From Aphidius gifuensis (Eukaryota; Arthropoda; Insecta; Hymenoptera; Braconidae), in NCBI RefSeq assembly GCF_014905175.1, contig NC_057788.1, forward strand, positions 30,784,154 through 30,848,153: a DNA stretch of 64,000 nt, written 5' to 3'. The first letter of the stretch is position 1. The number at the start of each line of letters is the position of its first letter. Below the pieces are notes generated by a model. That model saw nothing but the letters and a program-made list of their open reading frames with translations. It searched no databases and was not told where the DNA came from. Of this stretch, positions 26,661 to 40,300 are shown in pieces. The translations under genes were made by a program, and so were the position numbers.

Positions 26661-26890
26661 GTAAGCCAAGCGAGATGAATCGTGTGACCTGTTACACCGG
26701 AACACGCACACACGTATCGGTCACAGTGAGTTGTCCCGGTTTGTTGTCGCGCGTAAAATATACACGTACATATGTAGGTACTATGCACATATTGCGGAAG
26801 CAAATAAGTACCAACACACGACAGACAAACAGCATAGGAAGAAGAATGTCTTGAAACAGGAGCGCGCGATTAATCGCACCTCGCGTAATA
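26661..26890. other. CpG-rich island with homeodomain-type palindrome; candidate enhancer
   Basis: About 230 bp have much higher G+C and many CpG dinucleotides, with abrupt borders to AT-rich DNA. It contains the perfect palindrome GCGATTAATCGC (26866-26877), which holds back-to-back TAATC sites of the Bicoid/Otd/Ptx type. A + strand frame crosses it but has no recognisable domain. Its distance from disco would suit a remote enhancer (inference). Confidence 0.35.
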
Positions 26891-28397
26891 TGTAAAGTGT
26901 TTCTTTTCTACTATATTTTTTTTTTCTTTTATCTTTTCGAAATTTTTTTATTTATATTTTCCCGTTGCCCCACCTCAATGCTACTACATAGAAAAACATT
27001 CACCTTATAATCTGCAATTGCTTGTCAAGACACATGCATTACACCAACATGTAAAATTAAAAGTCATTGCAGTTACATCCTACGCAGATTTTTAGAAAAA
27101 TAAATTTAAAAAAAAAAAAACACTTTTCATGTTTATATGTGTGTTGAGTATAATGTTTAGCCATCGTAGAAATCTACGAGTACCTTGTGGAACATAACGG
27201 TATTACTATCATCACATTTTACGCATTTTTAAATTTTTTAAAATAAATATAAATAACTAAAACTCACTTATTTATATCTGCGACATGATTAAGGAGTTCA
27301 TTTTGCAAGATAATCTATATACTAGAGCGTACCTTTAAATTATTTTTTATTTTTTTCCCTCACATTATTTATGCACTCTTGTTGTTTATTTTTTTTTTTT
27401 TTTTCTTTAATTATCATTTTATTTTTATTTTTTTTTTTTTGCTTTTTAACACCTCAAAAAAAAATAAAAATAAACGTCACTATTTTTATATATTACATAA
27501 AATCAATAATAAAAATTTATATAAAATATCATAAATTATAAATTGATTTAAAAATATAAATTAATTAATTTATATTATTTATTACTTTCTAAATATTATG
27601 AATTTTATTTTTTTTTAAATATTTAATTTATGGAGCTTTATTATGATTTTTAATGTTGAGATTGATATTTTAAGTATAAATTTAATTTATTTTTGAAAAA
27701 AAAAAAAAATGTATATGAGGAAGAAATTATTGTGAAGGAAATAACGCACCAGCGTGTGAAAATACAAACGACGATGACGACGTTGATAATGACGACGACG
27801 TATTTGATATTATACGCAGGTAATAATGTAATACACTTGGAAGGAAAAATGTTTTAATGTATGAGACAATTGGTAAGAGAATTTCATTATTGTATATTTA
27901 TCACAGTGTAATATAATATCGCTTTCACGATGTGCCTCTGGATTCACTTGAAGGTTGAGACATCGTTCTGTCACGCTCAACGAATTTTATCCGGACATAC
28001 AAGCCAAATACAAGGCCCTTTTTTACATTGCACATATTATCTGTTGTATTTAATATAATCAACTGTATATATGCTTTTATAACAAAGCTATATTTAGTAT
28101 ATACATGTGTGTATATATTTTGTAGATACAATGAAAGCGATATGCCAAGTCCATGCAGGACAACCGACAGTCAGGCTAAAACTATGCTAATTTACTTTCC
28201 TATTTTACGAATAAGGATACTCCAATGTATATTAAGATAGCCATGTTTTATTTAACTATCCAATTAAATTGTTTACTTATAAACTCGGCATCTTTTTTTT
28301 TCTATTTATTTTTCTTTTTTTTTTTTTGTTTCTTTATACAGTAATTTTTCAAGGAAAAAATCTGTTAATTTTAATATTTATATTTTTTTTTAATCAA
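26891..28397. other. AT-rich noncoding stretch
   Basis: Nothing recognisable is present. A GAC/GAT-rich patch lies at about 27765-27800. Confidence 0.55.
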
Positions 28398-28960
28398 AAA
28401 TAATTGAAATTAAATTTTAAATTTTTTAGGGCAATTATATTTTGGTGTTGTTTAATTACTAGAAGCATAATTTCGTGAAAATTATGTTTAGAAATATTTT
28501 TTTCAATAATAATGATTTTTGGCAAAAAGTATCAAATTTCGAAAAATTTTAAAATCGAAAAAAAAAATTATTATAATTGAAAATAAATTTTATAACTTTT
28601 AGGATAATTATATTTGGGTATTTTCTAAATGCTAGAGGCAAAACTTTATGAAATTTATGCTTAGAAATATTTTTTTTTCAAGTGGGATCAATAATGTTTA
28701 AAAAATATTATTCAAATTTCCATTTATTTCGAAAAATATAAAAATAGTTGAAATTAAACGATAATTTTTTCTGGTGTTGAAATTTTTTAGAAATAATGCC
28801 GCCATCCGAAAATTGTCCTCAGAAATATTTTTTTTTAATCGCCAACTTTCGTTGAAATACCGAATTTTTGATAATATACAGCACCAAAGTCAAAGAGTAA
28901 TATCGTCATAAAAAAATACAACCACACAACCAGGCGATCAGTCTCGTATAAAAAAATAAT
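28398..28960. repeat. Degenerate tandem repeat, period about 175 bp, plus shared tail
   Basis: Three diverged units begin near 28398, 28574 and 28748. Each opens with (A/G)(A/T)TTGAAA(T)TAAA-type sequence. The first two then share (GGGC/GGAT)AATTATATTT, CTAGA(A/G)GCA and TAGAAATATTTTTTT; the third keeps only parts of these. The tail at about 28915-28955 contains CCACACAACCAGGCGATCAG and TCTCGTATAAAA. The same unit and tail recur once at 43735-43920, so this is a dispersed repeat that also duplicated in tandem. No coding frame. Confidence 0.72.
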
Positions 28961-31900
28961 AAGATTTTGATAAAAAAAAAACTTGAATAATTTTTTTTTT
29001 TTTTTCATTTGTATCACGTAGCAGATGAAAAAGAAAAGAAAAAAAAAATTCAAGATTGTGTCGCCGCAAAGAAATTTGGTATCTCTGGTAGCGGTGACTT
29101 TTATTCCCGATAATAACAGAGAGCAAGAAAGTAACTCTGGCCCATCGTGAGCTACGTGATCAATTTCGGGTTTCTCAGTGTGTCTAATTTTTTTTTTTTT
29201 TCAACTTGTATTTTGGTCTCAACACAAGAGAAGCAATAAGTCCCATCACATGTACCAAACTCTACGATTTTGAGACATAATTATATATTCATTTTTTTTT
29301 TTTGTCCTTAATTTTTTTTTTCATCATGCACAATGTATAATAATCATCAATTCAACTTTAATACCTCGTATACACATTAAAGTATAAAAATCATATTCTT
29401 TAAATATCATCATCTAAAAAAAAAAAATTTTGTATTTTATTTTCTCGACAATTGATACTTGTATAATATTTATAATTTTTTATTTAAAAAAAAAATTAAA
29501 AACATTGTTTACAAAAAAAAATAAATGAACTTAAAATTTTATTTATTTTGGTTATTTAAATAATTAATTTCTTCAAAAATATATTACAAAATATGTCACA
29601 TTTGTCGTTGTTAAAAATTTCGATTAGTCCATTTAAATATGTCGTTATGAAATTTGTATACAGTTTGTAAATTATTCGCTTGAGGCCAAGTATCAGAAAA
29701 AAAATTCAAAAAAAAAAATATACACCAGGTATACAGAGGTGATTGGACGCATTTGGGTCCCCCGGAACAACGTATGCTATATTTATAAACATTCGTTGTC
29801 TTCAAGTATATATAGAAAATAAATAAAAATAATATATAAAATAGTGGTTCGAATGAAGCAGATGGTTACGAGACATGGGTAATTGGCCATCGAGATTATT
29901 GCCTTTGGCTTATTGGGACACATACATGTTTGGAGACGAAACCCATGCTTAATTATAAATAATTTAAACTAGTTTTTAAATAAAAAAAATAAATAAATAA
30001 ATAGAATAATTCATGAACAACTGATGTGTAATTAAACTACCATTAAAAATCTTTCGTGTCGAGAGGAGTGTCATGAATGGACAAAAATATATATCAAAAC
30101 TTTCCAAGAATGCTTTTTTAAAAAAAAAACCATAATCGTCTGTTTCTTTTTTTAAATCTCTAAAAAGAATAAAAAAAAAAAAAAGGGATATTTTTAAATG
30201 ATGGATGGACTTGTATATGTCTTGATTTTTTTTTTTATAATATTTCTCGATCGAAGCGTCAATCTGTGACAGTATATTTCTTCCTCGTTTATATTTGGGG
30301 TCACAAAAGGAGAATTTTAAATATGTCAGATATACTTGTCTCCTGGTGGTGTATATCTTGAATATGTTGGTGTATGCATCACAGTACCACATTGCATTAA
30401 AATTGTTTCTTTATATATATTATTATTTTTTTTTCTCGACCATGACACCGACATGGCTGACACTTATATTACCCGGTCACCTGTCCCTCGAGTGTGAGCA
30501 TGTATAAAAATGACTTTTACGAGGAGTCTTTGCGTCCTCATACCGAGACTTTTTCTCTGCATCCACAGGAGGTCCTCCTCACAGCATCAAAGTGATGGTA
30601 TATATGTATGCACACACCAATCATTCGAAACTTTGACCTTTTTGGCCCTCACTCTTATTCTCATTTACCCACAATCCACAAATGAAATATTTAAATAAAA
30701 AATTTAATATAATAATAATATTTTCTGGTTGCTCTTTAACAACGTAAAAAGTAAATTTTCGTATGTGTCTTGTTCAATGATAACTGACACACGAATTCAA
30801 CCCTGTAAATGTCAGGTTGTGTATATAGATTTTTTTTTTTTTTTCATTTTATTTTGTAATTATTCTTATGCTACATAATTAATTAAACAATATACATCAA
30901 TTATTTGATATTTTTTCCCCTTTTTGTGAAAATATATATTCGTATTTTTATATTGTCAATTAATATTCATTATTCAAAGAGTGAAAATATATTCAATAAA
31001 AAAAAATGTTTTAACACGGCCGTTTGAATTTTGAAAGAGAAAAACAATTAAATTTATATTGATGGTGATATGTTGAGAACTAATAATAAATAACACAATG
31101 TTGTTTAAATAATCACACTGGTTAATGCATCAACAAATGTTTAGAAATAAAAAAAAAATAATAATTTATATCGTGCTGAATATACATTGTTGAATTGCGT
31201 AGATGCGCGTGAAACTATAATTGCAATATTTTCTCGCACGCGTTGAATAAAAAAAATAAAAAAATATAATAACATATATATTTACAGATATATTTAATAA
31301 CAAAAACAAAAAAAAAAAAAAAAAATCTCGTTTACTTCGCACGCACGTCGACACGGCCGTGATTCACCAGCAATTATTTTTACAACAAAGCGTTACGCAC
31401 ACACAATATGCGTATAATTTTTTTTTTATTCTCCATAAAGTTTCAATTTAAAAATTGTATATATATTTTTAATTTTCTAGCTTGTATATAGTTTTTTTAA
31501 TATGAATTTTCATCTAATAAATAATTTAACAATGTGATTATATTATGCGGCTGTCAATGTGCTGAACGACCGACAATGAGATGTGCCAGGTTTTGCAAAA
31601 AAAAAGAGAGGAGGTGCAGCACACATATGATTGCAACAAGGGGGAATGAAAGAAGAAAAAAAATTAAAAAAATAGACACAGTTAAAAAAATAAATAAAGA
31701 AGGGAGATTGGAAGTGGCTATGGTTTTAGCCATGGCCTGAAGAACTCACGTCCGGCGTTTACGTTTATGAGAGGCCTCAGGGTAAATGTAAGCACAAGAA
31801 GACGCTTAACCGCTTTCTTGACAGGGACATTATTACGATGGTCAGTTGGAGGCAAAAATATCAGGCCAACTTTTACATATATACACATATATATATGACT

Positions 31901-34231
31901 ATGTGCATCAGTGGCTGGGGCTTCTACAAAATCTATTGTTATTGTGAATTTTTTTTTTATTTTCCTTCTTTTTTTGCTTTTAAAGTTTCAACTCAGTTGT
32001 CCTGCTCTTGGATTTATATTTATATCTATACGGGGCTTGTTTTTCTTTAGTTTCATCTCCATACAATGGCAATATGTTGAACACAATTTGTTATATACCA
32101 TAAGGTGTTCTATTCCACACACGTTCACACGACGTAACAACATTTTGCAACGTGTCGTCGTTCTACTACAATTTTTTTTTTTTTTTATAAATTTCTTTCT
32201 CACTGGTAGTTGATGTATGTGTATATACCTATATTTTAATTTGTACCTTTTATAAATATAACCACCTTTTATATTTATTTTGAAATATAAGGTAGGTTTT
32301 TTTTTTTTCGAAAAAAGACAGTCATTGGACGCAATTAAAATAAATTTATATCTCGTGACGAATTTTTTAATTTTTCCTCTTTCTAGCTTATTGTTAATTT
32401 TTTTTAAAAAAGTCAGGGGACTTGTATTTATTTGCGCAAGATATATATATATCTCACTTGGGCACCTGAGTTGCCTGCTGGTTATGGGCGGCACCACATG
32501 AGTATATATAGCTTTTTTTTTTTCGATCATTTTTGTTGTCCGAATTGGTTCTCGGTAAATATATTACGATATTTAGATGGCAAGTTATTTTGGTGACACA
32601 CCCTGATTGTCCAACTTTAATACCAAGGTCGTTTGATCATTTATCTGAGCCAAGGATATTATTTTATTGGACTTTCTCTTATTTTAAAAATATTATATTT
32701 AATTTTATATGTATATCAATGACTATATATGCATTACTTTTTTATATTAAAAAATATTGTGAAAATATATTCAAGTATTGTGTCGTTTGCAGGCATTTTA
32801 TTGGTATTTAAATTTTATTGTTGGCTTTGTGGTAAGTTCAGTAAAATAATATAACCACATGATTATAACAATGACTTTTCTCCGCGAAATTATTTTATAA
32901 AAATTAGGTAAAAAGAAGAGAATAATTTTATTAAAATTTAGCCAATTGATGGGGTGATAATGTATATTAATTTTTTTAGTAATTTCATGTTTAAAATGAC
33001 CAACAAAATCAACAATAAAAATCAAAGAAATGAAATTTAAATTGACAATTTTGTATGTGAAAAATATTGAGAGACAAGTGCACATGTATTTGTATATGGT
33101 TAACGCATGGTACCGTCGAATGTGCCAGGGTTAAATAGAAAGTCATTTGTACATATAAGCAAAAACGCGATACTATTATTGCAATCATCACGAATGGCAT
33201 TTAACACCAAACAAAAAAGTCATATACGAAAATTACAATTCGCGTAATTTTCGTATATAAAACAAAACTCATTAAATGTCTGTCCGTTGTTTGTTTCAAT
33301 ATGTTCAAAATGTTGATATGAACTGCAAAGTAACATATATTAATTGAAGAAAAAAAAAATAAATAACTTTATATCTGAAAAGTCCTGAGGATAAGAGTTA
33401 TATATTTGAAAATGACGTTTGCCTTTTTTTTTTTTTTTCTTTTCATTTTGATGGTTGTTAAATTGCTTTAACAAGTTGTAAAAAGAAAAAATTTAATAAC
33501 AAAAAATATCATCAAAAATCAGGGATCAAAAAATAACAAATAAAAACAATCAAAAAACGGAAGTTATGAGAGTGATGATGATAATATTTCATAACGATAG
33601 ATATTTGCTTTAACAAAATAAAATAAAAAAAAACTAAATTTTATTTTGTATTTATGATTAAATTTTACTGGTTTTTGGAATTAAAAAAATTTCGTGGGAA
33701 TATTGAAAAAGACAGAATAAAATGAAGAAAAAAAAAAAAAAAAAAAATTCATGAGGTGGGGTATTATATGCGAATAAGACACTTTGGTATATATAAAATT
33801 AAATTCACGTTTATCCACCTTCTTTTGTTGTATAGTTGAACATTAAGTGTCCAAAAAAATTAAGAAAAAATATCAAGTAAATAAAACAGTGAAAAAATGA
33901 GTTGAAAAAAAAAAAGAAGAAGAAGATGAAGAAGGAGGAAGAAATATGCAGTGAAGCTAAAATCAATCGTCACGCGATCGATTTTGACTTGAACATGTAT
34001 TTGTCAGTGGATCTATCTGAATTCGAGGAAAAACCTTTTTTTTTTTTTAATTTAATAATCTTTTAAATTGGAGAAAATATAAAATCCCTATTGCAATTTG
34101 AGTTTTAACAGTATTCGCATGTAAATATAATATAATTATTTAGGTCAACCCAACAGTTTGATCAACTGGCCCAAATATTAAAAAAATTATGAATAAAAAC
34201 CATATGATATATTTATTATTATTTTTTTTAC
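28961..34231. other. AT-rich noncoding stretch
   Basis: No supported gene. A somewhat G+C-richer patch at about 31540-31830 has TTTACG/TTTATG motifs but no clear frame. The hairpin at 33222-33258 is listed separately. Confidence 0.55.
33222..33258. other. Perfect 15-bp hairpin
   Basis: ATATACGAAAATTAC (33222-33236) pairs perfectly with GTAATTTTCGTATAT (33244-33258) around a 7-base loop. It could be a remnant of a small inverted-repeat element or a structured RNA. There is no flanking evidence for either. Confidence 0.8.
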
Positions 34232-34397
34232 CTGATGTTCTGCCTCCTGCGGTCCAATCACACCTGTCGCTGATCCATCAACTTCACTTTTTACGATATC
34301 TCGGGTAAATTAACAGGGGGTCCAACCAAGCCAGAAGCAGTGTAAAAATATAAATTCGGAAGGCAGTAAGACACCTTGCTCAGCAGGTTCGAACATG
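34232..34397 (-). CDS. Possible exon of an unidentified minus-strand transcript (3' part)
   Basis: Read on the minus strand, TTTGTATTTTTTAG (acceptor) precedes the segment and CAG/GTAAAA (donor) follows it. G+C is well above background. If it follows the candidate exon at 46173-46248, the split codon joins in phase and reads SMFEPAEQGVLLPSEF onward to a TAA at 34310-34312. The rest of the segment would then be 3' UTR. A second frame after that stop is also open to the donor (VKSEVDGSATGVIGPQEAEH). I do not recognise the product. It may be a noncoding-RNA exon or chance. Confidence 0.25.
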
Positions 34398-35494
34398 CTA
34401 AAAAATACAAATGAAATTTAAACAAATTAAAGTATGATCATAAATAATAGTAAACGTGACAGTTGAAATAAAAATTCCTTATCCTTTTTTTTATATATTC
34501 AGGGAAAATTTTAAATGAGAAAAACAAAATTTTCTTCTTTTTAAATATTTATAATACTTTTGATTGATCAACTTGAAATGTTTAATGTAAATTCAACTAT
34601 TTATATCAAGTAGAAATGGAAATACATGGTCAGACAGTTGTACAGCAATATAAAGTCTTTTCTTCGGGGTTCAGACAAAAAAATAAGGGTTGTTAAAATA
34701 AAAATACCAAAGAGAAAAAATTAATTAATATATAAAATATTTAATTGATTTTTAAAAAAAATTATACCGGAAAGATGACACGTGTCTTCACGGTCACGCT
34801 TGTTGACGTGACGATAAAAGTATATAATATGCATTTGTGTGTATATGATAACTAAAATAATAATTTAAAAAATACACGGTATGAGCACAAAATGATTGAG
34901 CCCTTTATTTTAGCATGACGGTTATTTATCATTGGGGCATATCGATTGCACGAGTGGTAATCATGATGATGATAGCAGGTGTTGCACCTCGTCACCTCAA
35001 TAAAAAACCTATTTATTTTTTTTATATATACATAACATAATCGTGAAATTTATAAAGGGCAAAGTGAGTCCTCATCAATTTCAACCATATTTCCGGGTTA
35101 ATAAAAAAACAAAAAAAAAAATTAAATAACAAACCGGATATAACATTTTTTTATTTTTCATTTAAAACCACAATTATTGTCTAAACTTTAATTTTGAATT
35201 ACACCATAAAATTCTCCATCAAAAATGTATCAAAAAATATTTTTCAAAATTTTTTTAAATCAATTTTAAAATATATTTTTTCCTAAGATTAAAACCCTAA
35301 TTTTAAAAGTAAAAATTCTATAATAATTTAATTTTTTTTTAACTTAAAAATTACTTTAAACATTTATTATTAATAATAATTTATTTTTTTATATTTTTAT
35401 TAATTTTTTTTATTATTTAAATTCGTTATTAACTTTATTAAATTTTGTTTATTTACTGAGCAAGTTTGTATACATGAAAAAAGGAAGTTAAAAG

Positions 35495-35548
35495 GGCGTA
35501 TAATAGTGGGGTGATTGGCTCTTGAACCACCCCAACATTTATACCACC
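35495..35548. other. Imperfect 54-nt hairpin
   Basis: GG, GTATAA (35498-35503) and TGGGGTG (35507-35513) pair in order with CACCCCA (35528-35534), TTATAC (35539-35544) and CC. One internal loop (TAG against ACAT) interrupts the stem, and the terminal loop is 14 bases. The outline resembles a small pre-miRNA but the stem is short. I know no matching miRNA. Confidence 0.6.
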
Positions 35549-36982
35549 GTTATTTCATTATTATTTATTTCATTTATTTATTTTTTTTCACAATAAAAAA
35601 ATCGTCGCTGTATATATATTTGACATGCGATTGGTTGAAGTTTATGGCTCCCACAGTTTGAGGACTATTGGGGTGGGCAATGTCGATGAGAAGGGATATA
35701 CATAGAGTGGGTGGATTATGGAATATACACGACAACGACGACAAGGGTATATAAAAGCACAAATGAGGGAGAAAAAAAAAAAAAAGCCTCGAGGACTCTG
35801 GAGGCTGTCGCTTGGGTAAATAGGGCACGCAAAGAGACACACGCCCTTTTTATATTGTGCACTCTACACTCATACACTCATCGACCCTTTTTTTTTTTTT
35901 TTCATATACTAGAATAAGGGGGGCTAAATCGGACAAAAGGTTTTTTTTTTTTTTAGATTCAATTTTTTTTTATTTGTCAAACAGGAAAGCGGCCATCACA
36001 GTTGCACGGTATAAATGTCGTCGTCTTGTTTTATTTTTTTTTTTATTATTTATTTACCGCTGTATACAAAATTGAATTGAAAAAAAAATAATGTGAATAT
36101 ATGAAAGAGAAGATGAGATGAAATAAGATGAAGAAAAAAATTTTTTAAAAAAAAGTCCTTGTGCTACCAGAAGATTGACACGTCGATGACGTAAATGGAT
36201 GTCGACGGTTTGTGTCGATTGACCTTGAGTTGGATGATTGGAACACGTATTCAGGACTCAACGTGAGTTTTCAAATGTGCAAGAGAGATATATAAATTTT
36301 TATTTTTAAAAAATAACATATATGAAAATATAATATTCTGTAGCATATATAAATTTAAATATAAATTTACAAAACAATTTTCAACTATTTTTTATATTAC
36401 AAAGAAAAAAAAAACTAATATATATATATCTAAATTAAAAATAAATAATTTAAAATATGAAAAATATACTATATACTAATCTATGAAAAAACATAAATAT
36501 TATGGTTTTTATTTAAATATAAAAATGGCGATTGTGATATTCGTCACAAGACTCGCCCCTTCGTAGAGGGTTGAAATTTAGCAATTTACTATTCACAGTA
36601 CATGCCACATGTGAATTAATAAACCCACAGTATACAAGATGGAAAAAAAATAAATAAAAAAATCAAAAAAATTACACTGGGGATATAGATACACATACGC
36701 GTGCGGGCGTGTGGCGTATATTCATAATATAATAACATAAAAAAAGAAATAATAAAAAGGGTGAACGTAAAGAACCAAAGGGAAAGAAAATAGAATAAAA
36801 AAAAAAAAAAATATCACTTAGACATATACATATATACATTGTATATATATATTGAGTATGATTAGCAATATTTTATTTCACATGGGAAACCAGACAGATG
36901 AGAAGTGGTTGAGTGGGAGCTCAGCCATTCTATATATATGGCTCTTGGTCCATTTTCATCATTATATATACCTACCTACGTA

Positions 36983-37009
36983 CATCATCATCATCATCAT
37001 CAACATCAT
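36983..37009. repeat. (CAT)n microsatellite
   Basis: CAT units with one CAA interruption. Confidence 0.9.
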
Positions 37010-37347
37010 TGTATATATGAAGGAGTACTGTATAAATTCAGTGTCTAATACTCAACATGCCCCACCTTCATAACATATCAAGCCATCCTTCTGTCATGAT
37101 GGCGTTACATCCCAATATTACGGGCTTAGGCACGAGTGCGTGTAATTCACCTCAATACACTCATATCAATTTAAACATGTACATATTCATATATATACTG
37201 AAGGACATGCGAAGGAGAAAATAACAATAGGGCTTTATCCAAATTTATATTCACTTGAATAAACTGTCTTTCGGCTTTCCCTCCCAAAATTTCAATTCGA
37301 TCGACAAATACTCTAGTTTCTATATAACAACACATTGATTCTCTCTC

Positions 37348-37375
37348 CCATCATTATCATCATCATCATCATCAT
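37348..37375. repeat. (CAT)n microsatellite
   Basis: CAT units with one TAT variant. They explain the Asp run in the minus-strand frame here. Confidence 0.9.
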
Positions 37376-40300
37376 GTTTTTGGCAGTTAATACACAAAAC
37401 AATATATAACAATAAATTCAAAATAAAAAAAACAAAGGACAATGTATTCGAGTACCGTTTGACTGCTCTATGTTGTCTTTGTTTGTATCGATATATACAA
37501 ATCAAAATCTGGGTCGTTTGAATTTATATTTTTTTCATTATGTTTTATTTATTTTTTTTTTATTTGTATATGCGAGATATTGAAAATAATAAAAAAACAA
37601 ATTAATAAGAGGGGGATGAAAATAAAGAAGGGATGGTTACAAGAGCACCAAAATCAAAATCCACCATTTATGTGGCAGGGCTTTTTGGTATAGTGTATTT
37701 GATGTGGATATAAATTTTTGGTATATAAATTTGAAGTACATGGATGGACGGAGCTCAACAAACCCGTCCTCGTTAGCAGCTGCGTTTCATCCCCCGCCTG
37801 TTGTACAATGCTCTTGGTGTATTCTCATATATACCACCCCACTTTTTTTCCTTTTTTTTTTTTTTACAATTCATCCTGACAAATCCAAGGCCCCAGGGTA
37901 TATACAAATAAAAATCATAATAATATTTAAAAAAAAAAAAATTGTTATATATGAAAGGACGATGGGTGGATTAGTGATGTAATATATAAGGGCTGAAAAA
38001 AGACGAACACCTGGCATCTGTCAATGGTTCAGTCCACCAATCGTTGCTTGTCGTTCATTTTATTTTTTGTCATTTTTATATACTCTTTATATTGTGTATA
38101 TATTTTTTTTTTTGTCAATTGTCCTACCCACTTTTGGTGACACACACAAAATGGACGTCCTTTATTATTTTTTGGGATTGTCGTGTATGTAAAGCCGCCA
38201 TTTTGTTTCATTTCACAAAATTATATTTGATACTTTGGATTTTTTTGGCTTGCAGCAATGATTTTTTTAATTTGTGGTAATTTTTCAATATTATTTTGAG
38301 TAAAAGTGTTTTTTAAATGAAAAAAAACAACAATGAGAATCTGCAGATGAATGAAAATCATCCATTTTGAATTTTAAGGAATTTTTAGCCGCGGGAATTT
38401 TTACATTGCTTCCGATACTCATTCATTTAATTTCATTTATATATACATCGTTTCCGTCGTTTATTCTTTAAACTTGAGATTTTTTTTTTCTTCATTTTTT
38501 GTTTCCCTTTCATTCTGTTTTTTAGTGAGGTTGTATTCTGAATCACTCGTATATATTTGTGAGACGTAAAAAAAATAATGCCAAGAGCAATGTAACCCCG
38601 AACCTATATATTTTGGTATTAGGTTTAACGAAAACGCCAAAGGGTCTTATCGGTAAAGCGGTTTGTTTCATTGCAAGTAACGTTGTTTAACCACGCGATA
38701 TATTTTCTAACAGAGAAAACTAAAACAACTCCAATTCACGCGTACCAAGCCTCAGGGACACACCTGGCTCTAATTTTACTCAACATATATATAATTATTA
38801 TTTTTTTTTATTCTTCAAATTAACACTCATACAAACACATAAATAAACACTAAATTGAGGTGAAAAAAAAAAAGAAAAAAATCAAAAGTTCCTAAAAAGA
38901 AAGTAAAAAGCAAAAAAGCTATATTAAAAATCAAGTAATAAATCAGTGAAATATGTTATTAGAAATCAAGAGAAATAAAAAAAAAACAATCTTGTTTATT
39001 TAATTATAATTAATTAATTTATTCTGTCGTATTGTCAATGGATTTTATTTATGTTTTTTTATTAGTCCCATGTCACCGTGTGACTACAAAGACCGACGAC
39101 GACAAGTTTATGAATTTTATTATTTAATTTTTTTTTTTTCGTTTTTTGTGAAAGCTTTTGTGGGAGTGCCATCGTACATAGACAAAAGTATAATATACAA
39201 TATGTGGTACAAGCTGTTTGTCCATTTACATTATGTTTATTATTTTTTTGTTGTTTACCTTCAAGACGACACCGAGATACGACGAGTTAGAATATTAAAA
39301 ATAAATTTAAAAATGAACAAAGGTATATTGAAAAATCTTTACAATGAGCAACGAGAATATAATTAAATTTGCTTGCTCGTTAAAAAAATATACTGACGAT
39401 GAGAAGATGAGAGAGAAAAAAGAGAAGTATTTCATTTTTTTTTTTGTAAAAAATTATATAATAATTGTAATTAAGACATGGCAAATGACGTAAATTAAGA
39501 AATTCAAAGATGAGAAGAAAATCTTGAGAAAAGTCGTGATCCCTTTTTGAAGAAAGGTGGATATTGAAAAAGGGATTTTCTTCTGATCTCTTCATAACGA
39601 TGCATAAATTAGTAATGCTAATGGAACGTTGAGTCAAAGTTTTATCATTATAAAAAACTTTTACATTTGACTAAATGAGAGCAATTGAGCTACTCGCGTA
39701 AAATATATTTTTTTATTCCAAAAAAAAATGTATTTAAATATGAGCTATTAGTTTAAAGATTTTTTTTTTTAAATTGAAAATTAATACCCAATAATCAATT
39801 GAATAATTTAGTTTAAAAAAAAAAAATTAATTAAATTTTTTATTAAATATTTTGAGAATAAAAAAATAGATTAAAATTTTTCTAGTAAATTTTTCTTCAA
39901 TAATAACATTCAATTAATGAAAAATATGTAATTTTTTTCCTTTAATTTTGCTCAATTTATTAATATTTAAAAAATAAATTGACTACAATATTTTTGTTGT
40001 ATAAAAAATAAAAAACCAATTTAAAAATTAAAAAAAAACATCATATACAACTGTAATTTAAAAAAAAATATTTTTAATAAAACATTAAAAAGATTAAAAA
40101 AAAAAAAAACTATATAAAAAATTATAAAAAATGAATTTAGAGTGCTGAGACATTCATTCTGCAATTAGCCTCTGGAAATTTTTTAGGGCACACTTTCAAC
40201 GTTACTAATTTACGTTCTCAACATCAGCGACATTTACTGATGACTGGTGTCTACATACATCTAGAATCTTTAATGTCTTGTATAAAAAAAAAATAAAATA

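Noticed and set aside
34321..34400. GGTTCGAAC resembling a tRNA B box
   Set aside because: No A box and no cloverleaf could be formed around it.
39070..39366. + strand frame with good acceptor (TTTACCTTCAAG) before DDTEIRRVRILK
   Set aside because: The frame quickly becomes Lys/Asn-rich AT filler and stops. No partner exon was identified.
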